64,000 nt of DNA from GCA-003244245 sp963823755. GTDB taxonomy: Bacteria; Actinomycetota; Actinomycetes; Mycobacteriales; Pseudonocardiaceae. The stretch's first letter is position 1, and each line of letters starts with the position of its first letter. The notes beneath the pieces are model-generated. The model was not told the origin of the DNA and did no database searches. It saw nothing but the letters and a program-made list of their open reading frames with translations. The position numbers and the translations under genes were made by a program. Where the stretch lies: assembly GCA_963823755.1 (NCBI GenBank), contig CAWGMP010000017.1:884156-948155 (forward strand), in the 5' to 3' direction. Positions 57,256 to 64,000 of the stretch are shown here, piece by piece.

Positions 57256-57980
57256 AAGCAGGCCCTCAGGTGGAGCGGGTTATGCAGTGCTGGCTGTCAT
57301 ACTCGCCGTGCGCGAGTTAGACATGATGCGTGGACGAGGCGACGACTGTCCGACGTATTACCTTCCCGATGCGTGGCGATCCATTGTTTACGGATCGCCA
57401 TACGAATCGTTCTCACCCATTGCTCCCATGCCTCGGGAGACTGTGGCTGATGGTAGGCGTGGAGAAGGAAGTCCCCACATTCCGCGCAGCGGCCCTTCTG
57501 TATCTTCACCAGATACAGACCGACCCCGTTCAGAGGTGGGGGATTTCCCTTCCGGCGACGGTCTGCCCAGTACTGGGCGAGATCGGGGTCATCCGGAGAT
57601 GCCCCTCCGTTCACCATGATGTGTCGGACAATCTTTGTCCAGGAGAACTTGGGGACATAGATCCCGGTTTCCCGGTCTCCGAATACCCAGTGGTCCTGCC
57701 TGGCCCTGTTGAACCTGCCGAAGTACCGGGCGGTCACCCAGTGTTTCGACTTGGTCGGATGGGTACGCTTCGCCCACTTGTAAAGCAGCTGCCACATGTA
57801 GTTATCCAGCGCGGAGAATACCTTGCTGGCTACGACGATCCGATGATAGGCGGCCCAACCCCTGATGATCGAGGGAAGGGTTTTCGTCACTGCGGCCACG
57901 TTCGCGCCATACAAGGCGCGGACCTCGGCGCGCAGCCGCCCACGGATCCGTTTCACGGCGTCGGCACTTGGCTTGATGAG

Positions 57981-59377
57981 GGTTCCTCGCTGTTTCAAGT
58001 GGGTTTGGTGATCAAGTGGGTGTGGTTGCGGCGTGGCGTGTTGACGAGGGGGTGATCATTTCGTTGGCTGCGTGACTGTCCGTGACGGTCTCGTAGCAGG
58101 GGGTTGTAGGAGTATGGATGAGCTGGGGTTGTTCACCGCGGCGTTGGGGCTGTGCGGGCCGTGGCGGGTGACGCGGACCGAGTTCGATCCCGAGGCGGCC
58201 CAGCTGGATCTGTATCTGGGTTTTGATCGTGGTGCCCGGTTCGGGTGTCCGGCCAAGGATTGCGCGCACGGTGACTGTCCGGTGCATGACACCGTGGACA
58301 AGACGTGGCGGCATAGCATCGGGCGTTGTTGCATGCCCGACTGCCGCGGGTGCGCTGCCCGGAGCATGGAGTGCGGCAGGTCAGTGTGCCCTGGGCGCGC
58401 CCGGGGTCGGGATTCACGCTGCTGTTCGAGGCCCTGGTGCTCAGCTTCGCGACGGCGATGCCGATGGCGAAGGTTGCTGCGATGACCCGCGAGCACGACA
58501 CCCGGATCTGGCGGATCGTGGAACACCACGTGACCGCCGCCCGCGACCGGCTGGACTGCACCGGGGTGCGCCGGGTCGGAATGGATGAGACCGCCGCACG
58601 CAAGGGCCAAGACTACGTGAGCATCTTCGCAGACCTTGATGCCCGGCGGGTGCTCTTCGCCACCGAGGGACGCTCGGCGGACACCGTCGGGCGCTTCGCT
58701 GCTGATTTGGCCGAGCACGGGGGTGACCCGGACAAGGTCACCGACACCAGCTCCGACATGAGCACGGCGTTCATCAGCGGAATCAGCCAGTACCTGCCGA
58801 ACGCGACATGACCTTCGACCGTTACCACCTGGCGGCCAAGCTCAGCGATGCCGTCGATGCCGTGCGCCGCGCCGAGGTCGCCACCCGCCCGGAGCACAAG
58901 CACACCCGCTGGCTATGGCTAAAGAACTGGGCGAACCTCTCGGCGACGCAACGCCGCGACCTGCACCGGCTGATGCGCCCCTCCGCTCAGTTGGCCACCG
59001 CTCGGGCGCTGCGCTGGCGGGAGGACTTCCAGGCCTTTTACGACCAGCACCCCAGCTACGCACCCGAGTACCTCCGGCGCTGGGGCTACGGCGCGAAACG
59101 TTCCCGCCTGCAACCGATCAAGGACTTCGTCACCCTGGTCGAGAAACACTGGGATGGCGTCATCGCCTGGCACACCGAGCACCTGAGCAACGGCCTACTC
59201 GAAGGGATCAACTCCCTAGTCCAGGCCGCCAAGGCCCGCGCCCGGGGCTACCGCAGCAAAACCAAGATGATCACCATCGTCTACCTCACCGCAGCCAGAC
59301 TCCAACTACCCACCCTCACCAACCCCACACCCACCTACATGACTTCACGCTGAGTAACCCACTGAAAACAGCGAAGA
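57981..59377 (+). mobile_element. ISL3-family insertion sequence
   Basis: About 1397 bp with imperfect terminal inverted repeats containing TCGCTGTTT and AGTGGGTT, flanked by the direct repeat CTTGATGAG (57972-57980 and 59378-59386). The 8-9 bp duplication and the transposase type fit ISL3. It interrupts the RT gene of intron 5. Confidence 0.85.
58114..59353 (+). pseudogene. ISL3 transposase, two frame breaks
   Basis: Starts ATG 58114 (MDELGLFTAALGLCG) with an N-terminal zinc finger (FGCPAKDCAHGDCPVH). Near 58318-58326 about 17-20 bases are missing relative to the family and the frame changes to LLHARLPRVRCPEHG. Near 58800 one base is lost in CCGAACGCGACATGACC and the frame changes again to TFDRYHLAAKLSDAV. 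DDE-type segments GMDETAARKGQDY, SDMSTAF and GLLEGINSLVQAAKARARGY are visible. Non-functional. Confidence 0.85.
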
Positions 59378-61324
59378 CTTGATGAGCAGCTTGCCCCGGT
59401 AACGGCGAATGTTGAAGCTGAGGAAGTCACAGCCCTGATCGAGGTGCACGACTTGCGTCTTTTCCTCGTTCAGGGCCAGACCCCGCGGCTTCAGCCACGC
59501 CATAAGCCGTTGTCTCACTTGCTCTGCCTGTTCCTTGCTGGCGCAGAACACCAACTGGTCGTCGGCATACCTCACCAGTGCCGGGGAGCCCGGTCGCACC
59601 CAGCCAGCACGCCCACCGGTCGTGTGATACCGAACGCCCACTGCTTTTTCCATCCCCTGAAGAGCGATATTGAGCAGTACGGGACTAATACCCCCACCTT
59701 GCGGAGTTCCCTCCTCCGTTGGGGAGTATCGTCCTTTCTCGACCACCCCAGACTTCAACCATCCTCGGATCATCTCCCGACCGGGAAACAAGCCAATTTC
59801 GGCAAGGATGAAGTCGTGGTCGATGTGATCGAATGCTGCTTTCAGGTCCGCGTCCAGGACCCACAGTCGCTTCGGGGTTTTCCCCTTGGCGATCTGATAG
59901 ACGGCCCCGAGCGCGTCGTGGCATCCTCGCCCTGGCCGGAATCCATAGGATCGCGACTCAAAGCGCGCCTCCCACTGAGGCTCCAACGCATTACGCACCC
60001 GGTTCTGCTGGGCACGATCCGCGATCACTGGAATCCCCAGCGGCCTGCGTCTCCCATCACTCTTCGGAATGTATATTCGTTTCACGGGTCGGGCTTGCCA
60101 CGGCGAAGTATGGCAGTGCAAACGCTCCGCTAACTCCGCCCTCTCCGGGGAGGTCAACGCGACCTTCCCGTCGATCCCGGCCGTGACCCGGCCAGCGTTG
60201 TGCTCCGTGACCCGCCGCACGCTCACCAACACGTTCGACCGGCTCCGCAGCATCAACTTCTGCAAACTGGCGACCCGTGCCGCATCACCAGCCCGTTCCG
60301 CCGCGAAGATCCGCCGCCGCAAACGCAGTACGTCCCGCTCGACCGAGCGCCAGTTGACCTGGTCCCAGTCCAGCGGTACGCCATCAGGTTCGTTCACCAC
60401 AGCATCCGTGTCCACCAGCGGCACCCATCCGGTTCCGACTGCTTCGTCGCACGCCATCGTGCCCAACGTTCCTTTCTGTTCTCACGTCGTGACCCCGTGA
60501 TACATCGCAGGCCCACCAAGTCCACGTCAGCGCCCTTGTCAGGCCGGGCCACCAGGCCCGTATCCGGCCAGTTGGCCGATACCACCACTGGAGGAAGCAG
60601 TCATCGCGCATCGGTTTCCTGTCGCCTTTCGACGAACCGGCTTTCGCTTCTTGGACTCTCCTGTTCCCGCCAAGGAATTCACCTTCCTCACGGTTGGACT
60701 ACCCGACACACCCGTGCCGGGACCTGACGGGGTTCCCGTGTTCCGCGTGGTCGAGAAACGACCGGGGTGGGTACCTTCTATACGCCGGGGCAGGGGTGTC
60801 CACACGACCGGCCCAAGATCCCCGATCGTCCCTCGTCGCTTCCCAGCGACCAACCCTCTCCGCCGGAGCTGCAACCCATCACCGACGGTGTAGGTGACGA
60901 CGCATACAAAGATTCACTTTCGTTTACCCGTCCGGTCTTTCCCAGCCCGTAACTCCCGGATGGATCAGGAGTCCTTAGGCATTTCCGTGGGCTTCACACC
61001 ATCCAGTTACCCAGATCGCATGCCACGGCGAGAAGAGCGTCTGGACACCCGCCCGATTACAGCGTCAACACCTCCGATCCTCCACTCACTGCAACCACTC
61101 GCACCACGCGACATCACGTCGCACTCCAGGCTCTCACCTGACGTATCACGTACGCCTTTTCCGTCACGCTCACCACCACGGCTCATTCACCGCAGCAACT
61201 GACGGTGGTTTGCAATCACCTCCTGCAAGGCGACCGCGGAGGGCCCACCTCCATCACCAGCGCAACACCACAACCATCAGCACGATCTTCTACATCGCAA
61301 CCTCCAGTCGCGTTCGTGGCACAC

Positions 61325-61476
61325 AATCATCCGCATAACGGATGAGTCTCCAGTTTCCCTGGCCGATGCGTGTGCGCTTGCGCCGCTGCCCTTCTGTGCC
61401 CATCTGCTCGTGCCATTGCTGGGTAAAATGATCGTCCAGCGCCGACAGGGCAATATTGGCGAGCAACGGGGATAAG
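61325..61476 (-). pseudogene. Intron 4b reverse transcriptase fragment
   Basis: About 50 codons between introns 3b and 5: LSPLLANIALSALDDHFTQQ ... GNWRLIRYADD. It is a close relative of the RT in intron 4a at the corresponding positions. It forms the 3' exon of intron 3b and the 5' exon of intron 5. Confidence 0.8.
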
Positions 61477-61518
61477 AGTCGGGTAGCTGGGGCGCATTGC
61501 TGCGTCCCAGCCCCCTCA

Positions 61519-61553
61519 GAACCGGACTTGAACGTTTTCCATTCATCCGGCTC
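61519..61553 (-). ncRNA. Group II intron domain V (intron 3b)
   Basis: Same 35-nt hairpin as in intron 3a (GAGCCGGATG to AAGTCCGGTTC), followed by domain VI with GCTGGGACGCAG and CTACCCGAC. Confidence 0.8.
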
Positions 61554-61577
61554 AAGCAGATCCCAAGAACGTTGCGG

Positions 61578-63365
61578 TTAGCTGTGTTGATGTGCCGTGC
61601 CGTCTATTCGGCGTCGGCAGCTGGCGTGGATGAGGCGTTGATTGTCCTGTCCACCGATCCCGGTGGCGATATGCTGTTTGCGGATCGCCATCCGGGTGGT
61701 GCGCAGCCATTGTTCCCATTCGTGGGGAGACTGAGGCTGTTCGTCGGCGTGAAGCAGCATATCTCCACAAAGCACGCAGCGACATTTCTGGGTTTTGAGT
61801 AACCCAAGGACGAGCGCACCCAGCGGAGGGGGCGGCTGCTTGCGGCGACGGTTGGTCCAGTATTGGACGAGGTTCGGGTCATCGGGTGATGCCGTCCCCA
61901 GGACCATCGCGTGACGGACAATCTTTGTCCAGGCGAACTTGGGCAGGTAGGCGCCTGTGGAGAGGTCGCCGAACACCCACCGGTTGTTCCGTGACTTGTT
62001 GAGTCTGCCGAAGTAGTGGTTGATGATCCACCATCTCGACTTCTTCGGATGTGAACGCTTCGCCCACTTGTAGAGAAGCTTCCACATGTAGTCGTCCAGA
62101 TCGGAGAAGATCTCGCTGGACACCTGGGTCCGGTAGAAGGCAGACCACCCACGAATGACCGGGGTGAGCTTTTTCAGCACCGAAGCTGCGTTACCCCCTC
62201 GCAGGGCCAACATCTCGGTGCGCAGCCGTTTCCGGATACGCTTCACGGCCCCTGGGCTAGGCTTGATGAGCGGCAACTTGTTATGATAGCGGCGAATGTT
62301 GAACCCAAGAAAATCGCACCCGTCCTGGTTGACATGGACGATGCGGGTCTTGTCCTCATTGAAGGAAAGCCCTCTGGGCTCCAGCCACTCCGCAAGCCGC
62401 TGTTTCACCTGCTCCGCCTGCTGGCGACTATGACAGAACACTGTCAGATCGTCAGCATAACGAACGAGCACCGGACAGTCATAAGCGGTTTCAGTTCTCC
62501 CGCCCTGACGTTTCCGGTACCTCACCCCGGCAGCCGTTTCCATCCCGTGTAAGACGATGTTCAAGAGCAGCGGACTAATCACCCCGCCTTGTGGCGCACC
62601 TTCCTCCGTCGGGGCGAAGTGACCATCTTCGACCACGCCCGCTTTCAACCATCCCCGGACCATTCCCCGCGCGGGAAACGACCCGATCTGGTCGAGAACG
62701 AAGCGGTGGTCGATGTGGTCGAATGCCGCTTTCAGGTCCGCGTCGAGAATCCACTGCCGTTTCGGGTCTTTGCCCTTGACGACCTGGTAGATCGCCTCGA
62801 TCGCATCGTGGCATCCGCGGCCCGGCCGGAAGCCATAGGACCTCGGCTCGAACCGCGCCTCCCACTCGGGTTCCAACGCGTTACGCACCCGAGCTTGCTG
62901 AGCGCGATCAGCGATCACAGGAATTCCGAGTGGCCTGAGTTTCCCATTCGCCTTCGGAATGAAAACCCGTTTCACCGGCCGGATACGGTCAGGTGAGTAC
63001 TGGATGTGCTCCACCAACCGCTCCTTGCTACGGGAAGTCAACGCGACCTTCCCGTCGACACCGGCCGTGACACGACCAGCATTGCGCTCCGTCACCTGCC
63101 GCACACTCACCAACGTGTTCAACTGGCTGCGAAGCATCAACTTTTGCACACTGCGGACCCGTTTATAGTCCCCAGCCCGCGTCGCCGCGAAGATCCGTCG
63201 CCTAAGCCGCTGTACGTCCTTCTCGACCGAGCGCCACCTGATCGCATCCCAGTCAAGAAAGTCGTCCTCCGGTCCGTTCACGTCGAGGGCCGCCATCGCC
63301 ATCGCGAACGCGTGTCCCGTCATCTGTGTCCAACTTTCCCGTCGGTTCCAACGTCTCGCATCCAT
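61578..63365 (-). CDS. ltrA: Intron 3b reverse transcriptase/maturase/HNH endonuclease (intact)
   Basis: 595 residues. N-terminal RT-0 region (IRWRSVEKDVQRLRRRIFAAT), fingers (RVFIPKANGKLRPLGIPVIADRAQQ), SYGFRPGRGCHDAIEAI, DADLKAAFDHIDH, EGAPQGGVISPLLLNIVLHG, active site Tyr303-Ala-Asp-Asp306, then thumb/maturase and a C-terminal HNH endonuclease with CVLCGD and HASC metal ligands. It splices the intron and copies it into DNA. The last 870 bp equal the RT remnant at 50832-51701. It is the only intact HNH-bearing RT in the window, and the most likely mobile intron. Confidence 0.93.
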   Translation of the reverse strand: MDARRWNRRESWTQMTGHAFAMAMAALDVNGPEDDFLDWDAIRWRSVEKDVQRLRRRIFAATRAGDYKRVRSVQKLMLRSQLNTLVSVRQVTERNAGRVTAGVDGKVALTSRSKERLVEHIQYSPDRIRPVKRVFIPKANGKLRPLGIPVIADRAQQARVRNALEPEWEARFEPRSYGFRPGRGCHDAIEAIYQVVKGKDPKRQWILDADLKAAFDHIDHRFVLDQIGSFPARGMVRGWLKAGVVEDGHFAPTEEGAPQGGVISPLLLNIVLHGMETAAGVRYRKRQGGRTETAYDCPVLVRYADDLTVFCHSRQQAEQVKQRLAEWLEPRGLSFNEDKTRIVHVNQDGCDFLGFNIRRYHNKLPLIKPSPGAVKRIRKRLRTEMLALRGGNAASVLKKLTPVIRGWSAFYRTQVSSEIFSDLDDYMWKLLYKWAKRSHPKKSRWWIINHYFGRLNKSRNNRWVFGDLSTGAYLPKFAWTKIVRHAMVLGTASPDDPNLVQYWTNRRRKQPPPPLGALVLGLLKTQKCRCVLCGDMLLHADEQPQSPHEWEQWLRTTRMAIRKQHIATGIGGQDNQRLIHASCRRRIDGTAHQHS

Positions 63366-64000
63366 ACACTTCGCAGATCCACCCGGATCACGTCTGCCCC
63401 CTTTCGGGACCGAGCACCAGGCCCGGTATCCAGCCAGTTATCCGAGACGGCCAGCGGAGGAGCTTGCCATCTGTGTCCCGGTTTCCTGTCGCCTTTCGAC
63501 GTACCGGCATTCGCTTGTTGAGCCGTCCTGTCCCGCTGCGGAATTCAGCGTCCCTCACGGTCGGCCTACCCACCGTCGCAACCGACGGCCAGACCTCAAC
63601 GGGGTTTCCACGTTTCCCACGCGTGAGACCCGATCGGGGTGGATGCCTCCTTTACCCCGGGGCGGTGGTGTCCACCCGGTCGGAAAGGAATGTCCCGACC
63701 GGCACCCGCTGCTTCGCAGCAGCCAGCCCTACACCCCCACCACAACCTTTCATCCCTGGAGGCTCACAGTCACGAGGCATCAACGGAGGTTCACGCGATT
63801 CACCCGTCCGATCTTCCTTTCGCCCGTACCCCCCGGGATGAAGCGGAGGGCCTCCGGCTTTCCCCTGAGCTTCGCACCCCGCCGTTACCAGCGACGCACG
63901 TCAGGGCAAGGACAGGCCATTGGACACTAGCCTGAGATCACACCTTCGACACGTCGAACCTCCATAGTGTAATCCACTCACAACGTGCGACCTCGTGTCG

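Larger units (their letters stand above)
57297..60466 (-). pseudogene. Intron 5 reverse transcriptase/HNH, split by ISL3
   Basis: N-terminal part 60466 to about 59378: NWRSVERDVLRLRRRIFAAE, RIYIPKSDGRRRPLGIPVI, SYGFRPGRGCHDAL, LDADLKAAFDHIDHDF, EGTPQGGGISPVLLNIAL, active site RYADDQLVF and DFLSFNIRRYRGKLLIK. C-terminal part 57980 to 57297: LIKPSADAVKRIRGRL, maturase domain and HNH (CAECGDFLLH ... HASC). The ISL3 lies in the LIK codons, duplicated as CTCATCAAG on both sides. Removing it restores a protein of about 575 residues with no other lesion. Confidence 0.9.
57181..61324 (-). mobile_element. Group II intron 5 (interrupted by ISL3)
   Basis: The 5' end is GTGTGCC at 61324, directly after exon bases CGGATGATT that code the YADD motif of RT 4b. 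The 3' end is ...CTACCCGAC at 57181. Total 4144 bp, about 2.74 kb without the ISL3 and its target duplication. Between 60467 and 61324 lies the 5' ribozyme region without genes. The 3' flank is the leader of intron 1, not the rest of RT 4b. Confidence 0.75.
61477..64000 (-). mobile_element. Group II intron 3b (nearly complete)
   Basis: The 3' end ...CTACCCGAC(T) is at 61477; the window edge lies inside the 5' region, apparently within about 10 bases of the 5' splice site, judged by alignment with the start of intron 5. About 2.5 kb. It contains an intact RT/HNH gene. The stretch 63366-64000 is the 5' ribozyme region and shows no gene. Confidence 0.75.

Noticed and set aside
57972..59386. Programmed frameshifting as the explanation for the two ISL3 frame changes
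   Set aside because: The first break removes several conserved residues and neither site has a slippery heptamer; decay is simpler.

Overview
The window is high-GC DNA from an actinobacterium, most likely of the Pseudonocardiales. The lipid II amidation pair MurT-GatD, the gltBD layout, GTG starts and many actinobacterial families on both strands support this; the rank is an inference. No searches were run, so family names rest on motifs read from the translations.

Left end (1-7.0 kb). This looks like an eroded integrated island. A broken nSTAND NTPase gene is followed by the 3' half of a tRNA-Thr (563-607), the usual scar of a tRNA-integrating element. Next come a predicted conflict system (a Trypco1-family protein plus a 1352-residue trypsin-like protease/STAND NTPase/13-blade WD40 protein), a dead IS3 fragment and a headless regulator that runs into the xth gene.

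Core chromosome (7-41 kb). In order: exonuclease III, a Nudix hydrolase, a TenA/PqqC-like protein, gltBD with a GlnR-like operator, an AbiEi/DUF559-like gene flanked by palindromic repeats, a BlaI/M56 pair, a GT28 glycosyltransferase, a polysaccharide deacetylase, a DMT transporter, MurT-GatD, UppP, an integral-membrane patatin, CorA, PhoU, a YVTN propeller, a two-component system, two membrane glycosyltransferases and a complete sugar ABC importer. Cell-envelope building (MurT-GatD amidation of lipid II, UppP recycling of the carrier lipid, lipid glycosylation) and nitrogen assimilation dominate.

Accessory region (41-49.7 kb). An SGNH hydrolase gene is split by an IS110 element. Then follow a lower-GC lipase island, a TPR regulator, two small hypothetical genes and an intact second type of IS110 transposase.

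Right end (49.7-64 kb). This is a nest of group II introns, all on the minus strand, inserted into one another. Six domain V hairpins and seven reverse-transcriptase regions are visible. Several introns sit exactly at codons for conserved RT motifs (YADD, SPLLANI) of other introns. A second copy of the IS110 and an ISL3 element interrupt two of them. The two IS110 copies are each inactivated by a different point lesion. Introns 3b and 1 carry the only uninterrupted RT genes. The nest cannot be fully resolved into a simple insertion order, so recombination between intron copies, or an assembly error, is likely at one point.
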